Origin: Echinococcus granulosus
Lineage: Eukaryota; Platyhelminthes; Cestoda; Cyclophyllidea; Taeniidae
Length of the DNA stretch: 25,068 bases
NCBI RefSeq assembly: GCF_000524195.1
Contig: NW_020170461.1
Span: 351,470 to 376,537 of the forward strand
Reading direction: 5' to 3'
A program made the translations under genes and the position numbers. The notes beneath the pieces were generated by a model, which did not search any database, was not told where the DNA came from, and was given only the letters and a program-made list of their open reading frames with translations. Shown piece after piece: positions 9,836 through 22,304 of the stretch (the stretch's first letter is position 1; each line of letters opens with the position of its first letter).

Positions 9836-10278
9836 GGAGGTATAATTGGACAAGGTTACCAGACTCTCACCTGATCTCTTTTGTAATGGTCCAGAGCAGT
9901 TGCGTAATCAGACAGGTAACTGCTTTATCAAGGCATAAAATGGCACTCAGAAATTATTTTAAGAGAATGTGATGTTAGTGCCAGTTATTTTAAAATAATG
10001 ATGCCCCGAGATGACATTGTTTGACGAGATGGTTAAGCAAACCGGACGCTTCAGTCACTGTAGTTTGTAAGTCCATGCTAGTAGCCTCCCAAATATTCCC
10101 CCTGCTATTAAGTAGTATGTTCTGCTACAATACTTTGGCTTATTATCACTTTAGGAGCGATTAAAGGAGTCACTTTGTTAAAATATCCAGTAAATTTATG
10201 GTGATATTTTTGCTTGAATGAGCGATAATTCCTCCAATTTTTGTCGCCTAAATAAAACCCACTGTATAAACCGATGAT
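9836..10278 (+). repeat. Module M, direct copy
   Basis: It is an inverted partner of 6256-6720, with the 26-base identical run at 10073-10098. It leads directly into R copy B, whereas the inverted M copy sits upstream of R copy C in the opposite orientation. M and R are therefore either separate elements or were rearranged after duplication. The right part, with ttgtcgcctaaataa near 10239, also resembles ttactgcctaaataa in copy A near 2530. Confidence 0.8.
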
Positions 10279-10865
10279 TAGACGAATACTAAATGGGATG
10301 TAAGATGGATGGGCAACACTGGAACGTAAACGTAGTGGGTCGGTGGATTTGACTCTAAGCATCAAGCTCCTTCACACTGCGCTCAATCTTGTCTTTTATA
10401 GAGTGGCTGTTCTTTTAAGCCAACATTCCCACCACTGCCGATTGGTACAGGAGATACCCTCTTTGTACAGCATCCTCTAGTCGCGATTAACACGAGGCTG
10501 GAGCAATTTTCCCTTCCCAGCTAAAGTTCATAAATGTTACGAAACTGCTGAAACGCTTGACTAGCTGGGATGCACCATTGATGATGAGATCAACTGCCTT
10601 TCCCCTTGCATGACGATTCAATGACTGTCGTTGGTGGTCCACGGAAGGTATTTGATGCATCAACCACGCTATAGTGAGCGACGCGTGAGGTGGACCAAAT
10701 GAGGCGCCTTTGATGTCGCTTAGAGGAAGGTGGCGAGTTGTGTAGTTGTTTACTGCATTGTTGAAATGTGTGTCGACGTACGTAAGCGCTTCAAGCTAAA
10801 TGCATTGCACTTGCGCTGAAAGGCACTTCCTTTGGGGTGTGCTAGTGTCCTGCAGATATGCGACC
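10180..10865 (+). repeat. Core repeat R, copy B
   Basis: Landmarks are tccag at 10186, a very short GGAT-like remnant near 10299-10313 (ggatgtaagatggatggg), cttgtctttt at 10388, tagctgggatgcacc at 10562, and attcaatgactgtcg near 10617 against A's attcaataactgtcg. Then follow caaccacgctatagtgagcg against A's caaccacgcttcggtgagcg, and gcattgttgaaatgtgtgtcg. Resemblance to A is the closest of the set. Confidence 0.85.
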
Positions 10866-12515
10866 TAATGGTACCATATGTAATGTCAAGCGACTGCAGA
10901 GGTCACTAGGGAATAGAGCGAATGCAGAAATTTTGTTAGAATAAAAGAAAGAATTTTCAGACACAAATGAAATACTTCAATGTCTGGCATACGCCCTAAC
11001 CTGCTGCTGTAACCTCTTGCAACTGTGCGGATCACTCGAGACAATTCATTACTTCAGACTACACGATTTATTCAGATAAAAACACAAAGCTGAGAATAGG
11101 GTAGGCTTGAGGAAAGTTGCCTAATCCTGAAAAGAAGAGCTAAAGTTCCCAGAAAAAGAAGCATTTTTTTAAAAAAAATGGTCAATGCAAAATTTTTAAA
11201 GAACTTATCTACACGGATTCCGCCTCATTTTACATGTTGGAAACAATGGTGTGATTGCAGATGTGTGATGTCAAATACTTTCCTATATTTGTAAGATTCA
11301 TTTTGTTGTAAAAAGGATGAAAGATTCATGGCAACTTGTCGATGCAACCTTAAGAGCTGATGCCCTGTGAAGAATAAGCAGGCCAAGGTACTTTTATTCA
11401 CCAGGCAGACAGGTGCAACTTTTACCAAAGCGCATCAACTCAATCACCTTCATTGCCAAATAAGCCACTAAAAGCCTACTCTTTCCCCACATCCGCCCTC
11501 CAAACCTGCAATCCTCCGGGTTGAAGGCTCGGCGGGCAAAGGTAGACGATCTCTTGATGACGTGACCCGAAGCGTACAAGGATGAAAATTACTTCTACCA
11601 GCGTTTGACATTCAATAGCCAGTTTTATTATTCGACTTAACAAACACTAGATCAGTCTCCACCCTTTCTTAAAATGTAAAAATCTTGTCTATTTATTACT
11701 TGAAAATATAGGCGAAAACATGTTTTCCTCTTGAAGGTACATTAATCAAAATGCAAAGTAGTGCATCAAGGGGAAGAGAGCGTAATGGAATGCATTCATT
11801 TCAACTAGATGATTTAAGAAAATAAAATTCGTAAACACTAGATTTTTGATAAATTATTTATGCGACAAGGAGACTACCCAGGTTTTTACTTGCGAATGGG
11901 CCACACTCCATTTAAACGCACTCTTGAAGAATTTTTTTACACACTTTACTTGCCCAATTCTAGCAAGGGACTAAACTCTACTCCTTAAATTAACCCGTCT
12001 TTCTATCTAACAGTTTATAAATGCTAAGAAATATAATGGCATAAATTTGACGAATGAGTCCAGCGGTGCCAAAGCAAGGAAATGGCTGGATTTTCTCCTC
12101 AAAATTCGAAAGGACTGATAAACACATTTGCTATTCTGAGGAGTGTGGAGACACAACGCTCAGACAAGAATCATCACTAAGAAGTGGTTTTTACTGTTTT
12201 GACGGGACCAAAGTGGAGGAATGGTCACAAGTAGAGCCGTAACTGGTTTTTGAAAGGAGAGGGAGACCATGCAGTGGTTAGTTCTTCGTTTTGTGTAGCC
12301 GACAATTGTACTTTTGTCTTGAACACACCATTGACACGAAGGCCATTCTGAGTTGCAAAAGACTAAGCATTGGTCAATATTATTAGGGCTTGTTTTGAAT
12401 TTTGGGAGAAGACTTGTGACAACCCAGCACAAACAATCGTTCAGAGTACTTTAAAAATCACAGCGCATTGTAAAATCCTTCCTTTTACACAGATGATTTT
12501 ATTTCTTGTATTACG
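10866..12515 (+). repeat. Right-hand extension of repeat copy B
   Basis: Parallel to 3181-4260 of copy A. Anchors are ggatcactcgagacaat, aaacaatggtgtgat, caatagccag against A's caataaccag (11612), gacaaggagactacccagg (11864), gtggaggaatggtcacaagtagagccgt-like sequence at 12213-12240, and atgattttattt at 12493 against atgatcttattt at 4240. Homology is not traceable with confidence beyond about 12515. The last 84 bases of the unit (12516-12599) are unassigned. Confidence 0.72.
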
Positions 12516-12598
12516 CAATGACATCAAAAAGTGGACGGAGAATTGCCATCCATTGGAAAAGAGGGAAATAGTTGCTGCGCAGGAGTGGGTACAGTGAC

Positions 12599-12600
12599 CG
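12599..12600. other. Duplication seam
   Basis: The end of the unit (gtacagtgacc) is joined to its start (ggcattttgg) without added bases. At the left edge of copy 1 the same start follows accaatgt. The two sequences entering ggcattttgg are unrelated over the last bases, so no shared homology is visible on that side. Homology on the right side cannot be judged because the sequence after 25068 is absent. Confidence 0.95.
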
Positions 12601-12969
12601 GCATTTTGGTGACTCTTCATAATGCTCCTCATATTTGACCTAAATTTCTTCTTCACAGAGGAAAAAAATTAGCTTTCTTAGTTTTCCAAATACCTTGACT
12701 AAATTTCGTGTAGGGTAGTTGTCGCTATCTAGACGATAGACCTGATGGCTCTTCCCATTACCCATGGTGGAGAAGCCACGCTTTTAGGCGTGTGGTAAAA
12801 GTAGGCATCTCTGTCGTCTGATAAAACAATCCTCCTGCTAAAGCAATAATCACACACTGCCCATTTGACACCCTGGCAGCCCATTCAGGGGATTTTGACA
12901 GATTGGACATCTGTGACCTATGACATGCATGCCCGTCTGTCCTATACACATTCAAGAGTTGCAATTCAT
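12600..12969 (+). repeat. Module S copy 1, truncated at the seam (second 12.5 kb copy)
   Basis: Identical to 131-500. The first 109 bases of module S (22-130) are missing here because the seam falls inside the module. This is direct sign that the second copy starts in the middle of an older repeat. Confidence 0.8.
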
Positions 12970-14908
12970 ATTACCCCAAGAGAAGACAAGGAAATTGAAT
13001 CAAGAACGACTTTTTTAATGGCTTCATCGCCCATGATGCAAGGCGGTAAATCAGAAACGCAACTTTTCTAGGAATATTTAATAAACAGCCTTAAATTCTG
13101 AGTCAAAGTCTCCCTTTTAAGGTGTAAATATGTTGAATATTAAGCACATTTGCATAATCCAGTAAAATGCTTTTTCAATGGAATAATTAATACAGATTAG
13201 TGGGCAAAATAGTAATTGTTGGCAAAAGCAGACCTTTTGATATAAGGAATGATTATCTTCCCATTCGGATGAGGCACTCATAAGAGGGTCCGACTAATTT
13301 TGCACGATAACTTGTAAACAAATGGCAACCTTCCCTCTTCAAATGGCAAGAAGTAGATTTGAGGATGATTTTTGTGGAAGGTGAAGAGATGCACACATCT
13401 CAAACCATGAGAGTGACAAGAGTCTATGGAGTCAGAAATTTCTCTATAGGAGAGATTTTGAAGGGACAATGGAAGGTTTAAAACGTGCAGATTAGCTGAG
13501 AGCATATGAAAGAGCTTGTAAAGCCCTCACACGCATCATCCTAACAACTTTCACGCCCTCACTGCAGATCCAGGTGTCTTTTTTTTGTACATTTGATTGA
13601 AAAGTGTCTGTTAATTTGGTTGCCCTCATGAGCCATCGCATGTGTGTTGGCATTTAAGAGGCGTCCAAATCAATTTGCTTGTCTTTATTGAGAATAGGTA
13701 AATAATTACAGAAAGCTTCTTGTAATACCTTACTTAGTTTCCAATTGCAGGGGCACATGATCACGGCCAATTGTACATTTTGAGGAGTTTTTTCTATAAA
13801 TGCACAATCTGTTTCTGGCCGCTCTTTCCCGCTTTTATATGACTTGCTCTTCCCAACTGTCGAAGTAATGGTACACGGGATTATATCATTGTCTGATGTT
13901 GAAAGGGTGGTTATCACTTTAAGAATAAGGAATGAGGTGAACGCGAAAAATAAGATGAGGTGGCGGTTGAATTTGCATCTCCGCCCCATCCGTCTCAAAG
14001 GAGTGATGTAAGGGAGGGGCATTATTCCCACTGGATACCAGCCCTGTCTGCGTTTTCAGCAGCAGATGGTACGACAGATTGGGTTAAATCAAGAAGTTTT
14101 GGATGGCTAGATAGCAGACGTGAGTGCTTGACCTTCAGCAAGCATCCCATACCACGTCAAATTTTGAAGGCTAACCGACAGAGCAATCAAACTGTCGAGT
14201 ACCTATCTGATCGCATTAGAGATGGTCAGACCCAAAAACCAAGCAAACACTTTTCTTCCCCTCATGCAGCAGGTGGTAATGCAGTACAAACTTTGTACGA
14301 GCTTCGTCTGTTCACTTAAAGACAAAATTAATTAATCAGTTCATTTATCTTGCTCGGCGGTGTTTAATCCACCTCGCCATTTAACTTAACCGGAGGCAGG
14401 GTTTAAGGAATCCCCTTTCCTGTCCAAAATACAACTTTGCTTACCTTATGCATGCGGTGTTAGAGCCAAAAGGGACTGACGAGTTAAATTAACCAACAAG
14501 ATTTATGGGTATGTGACAATAATGCTCCCTACATTTGTAAATAAATGAAAAGGAGGTGAAGGTAAGTGCAGATGTAATGTCCACGACTTTGCATGGTTAT
14601 AATGCTTAAGAGAAATCTTTGCTGACCTCCTTAGTCTTTCCTCCTTCCAAAAGCAAAATGCAGGAGAAAAATCTGCATCGTGAAAGAAGTATATTTATCG
14701 AAGGAAGAGCTCTGTATACCCTTCACTAAGCATTGGTGGATAGTTATGGATTCACTTTTTTAATTTTCTTTTAGGGAAATTTGGATGTGAGGTGTTATTC
14801 TTTGTGTTATTCTAACAGACGCTTATGCATTCTGAGGTAAATGCAGGCCAGTATCTAATCCAACTCTGCCAACAGAAGGATAGCTCGACAGAAATTTTCC
14901 CTTTTTTT
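12970..14908. other. No gene recognised (duplicate of 501-2439)
   Basis: Identical to 501-2439. The chance-length frames recur at 13654-14031 (minus) and 13960-14319 (plus), without any substitution that could test for selection. Confidence 0.6.
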
Positions 14909-16729
14909 TACTACCTTAATTCTTGTCCTTTATTAAGGCCTTACATTGTCGGAAATGTCCATTTTGTGGAGCTTTTAACGGCATTTCTGTGACAATATTT
15001 ACTGCCTAAATAAGCTATTACCCTTCTAAGCCTCTATCACTTGAATGGACTTTACATGGATGTATGAATGAATGAATGCTTACAGAATAGATGGATAGGG
15101 GATGAATCGACAACATTGGAGTGCAAAAATGGTGGCACAGAGGAATCGACACAAATCATCCACCTTAGTCAAATAACTATAACTCTTGTCTTTTGCAGTG
15201 TGGTTGTACCTTAAGGCCAACTTCCTCATCACTGCTGATTAGCACATGAAAGGAAGGCATTTTAGAGCATCATTTAGGCCTTATCGGCACGAACTTAGCG
15301 TATTCATCCTTCTCTCATAAGAGTCCGCAAATAGGACGGAATCGCAGATGCGCTTAAATAGCCAACATGCACAAATGATGGTGGGATTATTTGCCTCCAC
15401 TCATTCGAGAAGATTCAATAACTGTCGTCGATGGTCCACGAGTGGTAATTGACGCACCAACCACGCTTCGGTGAGCGTCAAGGGAGGATAATGTCGCTCA
15501 AAAAGTGCAGAGTCAGTGGAGCCGATGTTGGTTTTGCATATTGTTGAACAGTGTGTCGAACTACGTGGGCAATTCAAGTTGAGTGGAGTACAATTGCTTT
15601 AAGTGGCACCACCTTCGGAGTGTTTTTTGTATCCTGACAAATTTTGTTACTATCAGTAGTAGATATTCCACCACACCAAGATGACCTACTCCGACTGCAA
15701 GGATCACTTGAGATCATATATCACTCTGGATTATACGATTTTTAAATATATGCAAAGTTTGAAGTGAGACGACCTAGGTAAATGTAGTATCTTTTCAAGG
15801 ATAAGAGAAAGAACATTCAAACAGTAGTACTGACTTGTTTCGGTTGCCAAAAACAATGCTGTGATCTGCAATGCGCGATTTCAAATACTTTATCTTCTAC
15901 TCAGTATAAAAACCAATTTATGTGATTTTTTTGGTAAGAGGTAAACATTTCATATCATTTGGCCAAGTTGATCACAAAAAAGCTTACTTTTTCTTCTCAT
16001 ATACCTTCGAAATCCCCAATCTGCTAGGTTAATACTGCAGGGGTTAAGGTGGTCCAGAATTTTACAAGGGATGGAAATTGCTTTAATTGACGTTACCTTC
16101 ACAATAACCAGTTTCCATGTTCGACAAAACAAAAATCAGATCAGGATTGAAGTTAGATCTAGCAGCACTTTCGTACAAAAAATTTGCATTTCGCTTATTT
16201 ACTACTTAGAAACGTTAGCAAAAAATATTTTTTGTTTCGAATCTACTAATTAAAATGCTAAAAACGGAAGAAAAGGAAAAAGGACATATAGGAATGTAGG
16301 CCGTTCAGTCTCCTTATTTAAGAAAACAAGCAGTGAACGCCAGATTTGTAGTAGATTATTTTTTCATCAAGGTGACTGCCCCAGGTAGCTGTGTACCACG
16401 AAGCGGTGGAGAGGTAGAGGAGTGGCCACCAAGAGGGCCGTAAAAGGCTTTCAAAAGGCGGTAAGGCAGAGACCCAAGACCCATATCTAAGACCGTGGTT
16501 TCCATTTCATTGAATGAAGCAAATTCTTCTTTAAAGCAGTAAACGCCAAGGCCTTTGGTGCAACACAACCCCATTGAGAGAGGAGTAGATTGTGCATTTC
16601 CCACTCTCGCTTCCATTCTCCTCCTTTTAGAACAGAAAAAGTGTGTGATGGATGAAATATTGCGTTTGCACTGTAATGTGTGGCTTCAGAGTGTGTCAAG
16701 GTATCCAAATGATCTTATTTTGCTTCCGA
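14909..16729 (+). repeat. R copy A with right extension (duplicate of 2440-4260)
   Basis: Identical to 2440-4260 at +12,469. The core is 14909-15649, with its GGAT-like tract at 15059-15106. The extension is 15650-16729. Confidence 0.82.
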
Positions 16730-18724
16730 CTCGTTCTCCTCAGGTGTTAAAAGTCATCCCCTCCGTCATGTGGCGTAAACACACCATCTCTCACCCTAAA
16801 GGTGTGTTTTCACAAACACGGATTACAAGAAACATTTGTGAGTCTAGGCATTTGAACTGTATACTCATAGAGTAATCACATAAGTGGCAGCAAATTGTCT
16901 GGTTTCATTGCTAGCTTCGCTGAACTGAACGCCCACTTCCTCCATAGAGAATGTGAATAAACTGGCTCACAATTTTTTGTGAATCCCCCTATCGGTGGCA
17001 GCTTCAACTTGTGAGGTAAACCTCGCTGATCGAAGTCAGGTAAACCTGAGGAGGTTTGAAATCTTTCTACTCGACCTACATGCTTCATGAGACTCCTGAA
17101 TAATGGCAGCAGAAAAATCCAGTAAAGCTTCAGATCACGTGCATAGCAAATACTCCGCTAGGTTTGTAGAATTTGCTACTCATCCAGTAAAGGCTAAAAA
17201 GAACATTAAATCTGCATCATATTTAAGTGGCTAGATCCATAGTTTGAATTTATAACACATTTTATTCCCTCGGATATATCACAGTAAATAACAAACCCGA
17301 ATGACATTTTATATATCACTAGATCTCTCTCCAACACTTGTACTTTAATTTGCAATTTTGAAAGGGATAATTGAAGCTTCATCTATTCAGCATTTTGTGG
17401 CCATGCCTCCTTGTTTAAGTGTACCTGCGTCAAGTGAGGCTCTGGGTGATGACATGCTCCATAGCATTCAATTTTGAAGGTTTTCTTATAGTTATAGCCG
17501 TCATCTCTTAGCTCGATGGTTGGGTATTTTCAGGGGTTAAAGCATTGGAGAGAGAGAGAGAGACAAGTTCTTCGCCACGGGATCATATCTGGACATTTCA
17601 TTTGACACAACTGGAAAGAGCAAATGACCTTTGGAGTGTCACGACAAATCATCGTGGTCCATTTGTCCACTTTTGCCGCTGTAGAGAAGGTATTGGAGCT
17701 TAGCTGGATAGGCAGCCGTAAGACTCAGGCAATCGCTGCAAAGCGGGAGAAAAAAGATGACCTTTTACCACTGCACAATTCCTTTCTTGACAACGAATGT
17801 GTGTCAAGAAGACATCAAAGCGGATCATTTGTCTTTATCATTTTACATTACTCGGCCACCGGCTAGCTATGTCTGCTACTACCAAGGTCAAACTCATCAG
17901 CTAAAAGGTCGAAATCTCCTGCTTCCCTATTCTTAAGGCTAATGGGCTTTTTGTTTTTAGCATTTATTATTTTTCCTTAAAGGTTCTCCCTTAATGAAAA
18001 AGAGTTGTCATATATCATTATTCATTGTGGAAGAACGGAGAGGGTGTTAGCACAAACCCCTTGAAATGTTCTCCACATACCCGAATTAATTAGTTTGAGG
18101 AAAAGATGAAGTGGCAGTTACCTATGCGACGACATTAAGATATATCTAGATATTTAAGAGGAGCGAATCAACTAAGGTCCCTTTTTCTCCTTCTTTCCTC
18201 CTTCAAACCTCTTTCCCTCCCCACCCTCGCCCGTCTCTTTTGGGAGACATGTAAGTATTAGGCGAAGTTTAATACACTTCGAGGAAATTGGAACTAGCAT
18301 CCACTTTTGGAGCCATCCACCTCTCGCATTCAGCTCTCCTTCATTGCCTTCATGGATCGACCTCAAAGTGAATACAATCAATTTCTCCTGTTAAGCCCAC
18401 ATGCTCCTACCAAAAAAGGGAGAAAGTTTTATTAGAAAAATGCACAATTCCGTTTTTTTCGGTGCCCCGTGCACTTCCATCTCAAGGTGAAAACTAGAAA
18501 GAAAAGAAAGTAGTGACATGAATCAAGTTTAAACATAGGGCGGTGCCACTACCATTTACAGTAATCTTATTTATAAAAGGTAGCAGACACGTTCCAATCT
18601 AAAGGCGATCCGGTGAATTGTGGGAAGGAAAAATAGAGGAATAAAGTGCAAGTTATGCCATCTGTGCTTCTTCATCCTTGACTGACATCTTTGTCAATGC
18701 GACTGAAGCCCCTTTGTACATCCA
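16730..18724. other. No gene recognised (duplicate of 4261-6255)
   Basis: Identical to 4261-6255, including the paired palindromes (17013-17049), GA tract (17548-17563), palindrome (18142-18153) and polypyrimidine run (18178-18241). Confidence 0.6.
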
Positions 18725-19189
18725 TTTTCGTAAGAAAGCCGTGGGAAAAATACCACTTATTTAGACCGACGAAATCGTCATAGAGATACACTAGACAGAT
18801 TCAAGATGGGTATTTCTATCCGTGTGTCTCTTTGAGTCTACCTTGAAGTGGTAATCAGGCAAGGTAGCCTGGTTAAACATACTACGAACTAACGAAGAGA
18901 ATATTTGGGAGGCTACTAGCATGGCACGAAGACCTTAACCCAGAGCTGAAAACAACTAAATAAAACTCAAATGTCTGGTTGCTTAACCACCTCTTAAAAA
19001 AATATCATGCTGCAAAATTATGCCAAAATAAATGACACTAACTCCTCATTTTTATGTATGATTTTCCCGCCCTGATGAACCAACTGCATTTCGGACTTGG
19101 TGAGTGCCCTCGATAACATCTAGGTGGAAGGAAGTACTGCAGAAGACAAACCTAATTCCAATAAAATAACTACCCTAATTTTTATGGTT
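18725..19189 (-). repeat. Module M inverted (duplicate of 6256-6720)
   Basis: Identical to 6256-6720. The 26-base run lies at 18899-18924. Confidence 0.8.
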
Positions 19190-19248
19190 CATTAACAAAC
19201 CTTTGTTCGAAAGGGTGACTATGCAAAGACTTCCAAGAGAAAACGACA

Positions 19249-19914
19249 AAACTGCTCGCACCATTAATGGTAACCCCAACTCCGTCTTCTGCAAGAAGGC
19301 CATTAACAAGGGAGCAAATCCAGATTTTAGCCACTTGAAAAATACATTATGGATATGTCTACTTGAAAAGTGGAATGCGGGATGGATGGATGGATAGATG
19401 CATACGGAATGGATAGATGAATCAATGTATAGACTGCTCTACAGTTTGAATAGCATATAGCGGAAGCCTTAATTTCTTGTACTTTATAATATGGCTCTGC
19501 TTTTATATCGAATTCCTCACCACCATCGACTGACTTATGAAGTGTCCTCGCTGTGAAGACTCATTTAGTCCTGAGCAACACAGAGCCAGCTCACTTTTCC
19601 ATTATCCACTACATTTCACGATTGGGACTGCGTTGCGGTTGAGCTTGAGTAGCCGAGATGCACAAACGACGTTGGGGTCAATTGCTTTTTTGCGTGCAAT
19701 TTGCTTTAATGGATGGCGTTAACGTTCCATGGGTGTTTCTAAAGCGTTAACTGCACTGAAGTCTATCACAGATGTCACTCAGGTAAAGAGGGATAGTGAG
19801 CTAAGTGATGGATGGATGCATTTTTGAACTGAGTAGACGGAGGTGGGCACTTCTTGCTGGGTGGGTTGGGCTTGCGTTGGGCAGCACCACCCTCAGGGCG
19901 TACTAGTAACCTAC
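19249..19914 (+). repeat. R copy C (duplicate of 6780-7445)
   Basis: Identical to 6780-7445, with its GGAT run at 19380-19399 of unchanged length. The unassigned stretch 7446-7732 recurs as 19915-20201. Confidence 0.8.
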
Positions 19915-20201
19915 CAGCTTTTCAGCTCGTTGATGTTATGCCCTCTATCATGCTGCTGGGAAATCGGAGAACACTCCAGGCACCACTATATTACCAGACC
20001 CGGAACCACCGTGCTGAAAAGTGAAAAATTATTCTGAGGCAGTAAATTTTAACTTAATTTGGCGCAATACTGCCTCATTAGAAGTGACTAAACATTTAAA
20101 AAGCCTCCTAGCAAGTTAGAATTTATTTACTAAAAGGTAAAAGAGTAATTATAAGGAATTCCTAAAAAGAGCTTTGTTGCATTAAACAAAAGATAATGTT
20201 G

Positions 20202-20684
20202 CAACGCTTTCGCCTCCTCTCCCCGCAAAGACCCAATCCTTGATACTGTTTCAGCTCACCATTAAGTGAGAGACAGTAAAGAACAAAGCATGAACAAAAA
20301 GTTAACAAATCGGTAGCTTCCACCACAACTTATCATGTTGACATTTTTACCGGGAGTGAAAATTTGCCTTCTTAGCTTTCCCACAGTCTTGCATAAAGCC
20401 CAAGAAGAGGAGAAATTTAAGGAATAGTCGTGGCAAATGGCATTGGTGGCTATTCAAGGGATAGCACCGTTAACTCCGCCCATTCCGAATAGCAGGGAGG
20501 CCCTGCTTTCAGGAGTAAGCATTCCTTTTATCTAGCAGAACAAACTTTCTGTTGGGGCAAAAACCACACACCGATTTGACGCACTGGCAGTCTATTCACG
20601 ATATTTTGACTGATTAGCCACCCGAGAATGGCGGCATCCACTCTTTCCAGGCAGTGAGATAATATTAAAAGTATGGTTTATTAA
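20202..20684 (+). repeat. Module S copy 2 (duplicate of 7733-8215)
   Basis: Identical to 7733-8215 and complete here, in contrast to the seam-truncated module at 12600. Confidence 0.75.
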
Positions 20685-20703
20685 TAACGTCAGGAAGGGC
20701 AGA

Positions 20704-21909
20704 AAATCTGTTAGGATGCCAGACATTAACGGATGTGCAGTCCACCCAGCGTAAAGCGTCTACGCATTTCATCGCACAGTTCAACAATAGATCAAACCCC
20801 CGCATAACCCACCACTAGGATTCGTAGGAGTTCAGAGAACCGTATATGGTCAGTATCCCACGTCGCTCACCACAGAGTATTCTTGTTTTAGGAAAAAACC
20901 ATGAACAATCAACGCCAGTCATTGATCCTTCTCACAGGTGTGAGGAAATTTGATCCTAACGGCAACAGTGTACCTCGACTATTCAAGCGCATCCATAGTT
21001 TCGTCCAATTTGTGTAGTATAATGAGGAAGGGCGAATGGTGCTGGTTTCGTGCTGCTCTAGACTGGGTAATGCAGTACGAGGCCATCTTATATGCCAATC
21101 TGAAGTGGTGAGGAGGTTGGCTTAAAAGCAAAGCCACTTAACAGAAAAACAAGGCTTGAAGTTGTTTCACTGAGCAAAGCGTTTTCCATCTATTCTTCCG
21201 TGTCTTATTGTTCACATTCCGATGCAGATCATAAATCCGTTGACCCGTACATTCCGAACAGACCTGGTACCCATCTATCTTATATTCATCCTTCAATCAA
21301 TTGTATATCAATCCTTCCGTGTATCCCTTATTAACCGAAATCCATCCAATATCCATTACATATATACCACGGACTCATCTCCCCATTCATTTACCAATTC
21401 ATAAAACAATTTAATCATTTTGCTTTCATCCATTTCCTCCGAGTCGATTATGCATCTATCCTGTATCCATCCATCAATCCATCAACCACTCACGATTCTA
21501 TTCACCCATCCATCAGTCAACCCATGCTTCTGCATATCCATTTATTCATCCTTTATCATTACGGTATCCAATAAGCTTAAATTTGTGCATTTTATCTTGC
21601 ATTCATCCCTCATTTCTCACGTCTCCAATCCGAATCTATCCCTTCATCCATCTGCTATCCATTCGTCAACCCAAACCGTAGCATTCTCCACCCGTTTTGA
21701 TTTATTCCGTACCCATTTAGTATCTGTGCCTTTTTTTATCCACTATCTACTTTATACCCACCCGCATCCATCCATCCCCTGTCCATCCACTTGGGTCCCA
21801 TTCAGAGGACAAAGATGTTGGTGCATTATTCCCTGCCCAAGCAGTTGCTATCATCATAAAGCACGGCAAATAGCTCAATAATGGACTTTTCTGAATGTTT
21901 CACATCCCT
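20704..21909 (-). repeat. R copy D with ATCC expansion (duplicate of 8235-9440)
   Basis: Identical to 8235-9440. The ATCC tract lies at 21179-21799 and shows no length change from its counterpart. Confidence 0.85.
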
Positions 21910-22304
21910 CGTTGCTTCAGTTTATACTAGTGTTTATTTAAAATGGCTAATTATATCGTGTCCGACAGGATTCCTTACATATTCTTCCCTCCTCGGCGGA
22001 TACGCTTCACCTGTCACACTAAGGTTTGTGAACGAGCCATCGAAGTCCAAGCAATTGTCTTTTTAAATTGAAATAGATTGTCGCTGCCACTTGTGTGGCA
22101 CTCCGAGACTTCCCTGAAAGCAAACGAACCAAAGCGTCAAACCGGAATATGATACTTGCTAAAGTACATAAGAGTTAGGAGACTAAAAATGTAGTCCACA
22201 GAATAATCTGTGGAGAAGGAAATGACAATGTTGTTTAACCTTCAGACAGTTGGTACACCGAGCACATAGGATTGCTTTAACTTGGTGCACATTTACAACC
22301 TTTC
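21910..22304. other. Unassigned DNA (duplicate of 9441-9835)
   Basis: Identical to 9441-9835, with the 8 bp hairpin at 22195-22214. No gene. Confidence 0.5.

Larger units (their letters stand above)
131..12599 (+). repeat. 12,469 bp tandem direct repeat, copy 1
   Basis: The sequence from ggcattttgg at 131 to cagtgacc at 12599 is repeated head to tail immediately afterwards. The offset is 12,469 at the start, middle and end, so there is no net insertion or deletion. Every stretch compared by eye, including all open frames, is identical. The unit contains no recognisable gene. It is made of older diverged repeats plus unassigned AT-rich DNA. The base before the unit (t, 130) differs from the last base of the unit (c, 12599), so there is no left-side microhomology at the seam. 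Perfect identity over 12.5 kb of non-coding DNA implies either a very recent event or an assembly product. Confidence 0.98.

Noticed and set aside
131..12599. Unit as an organelle genome or bacterial plasmid
   Set aside because: No rRNA, tRNA, respiratory or replication genes and no dense coding. The sequence is riddled with old repeats, as in nuclear non-coding DNA.
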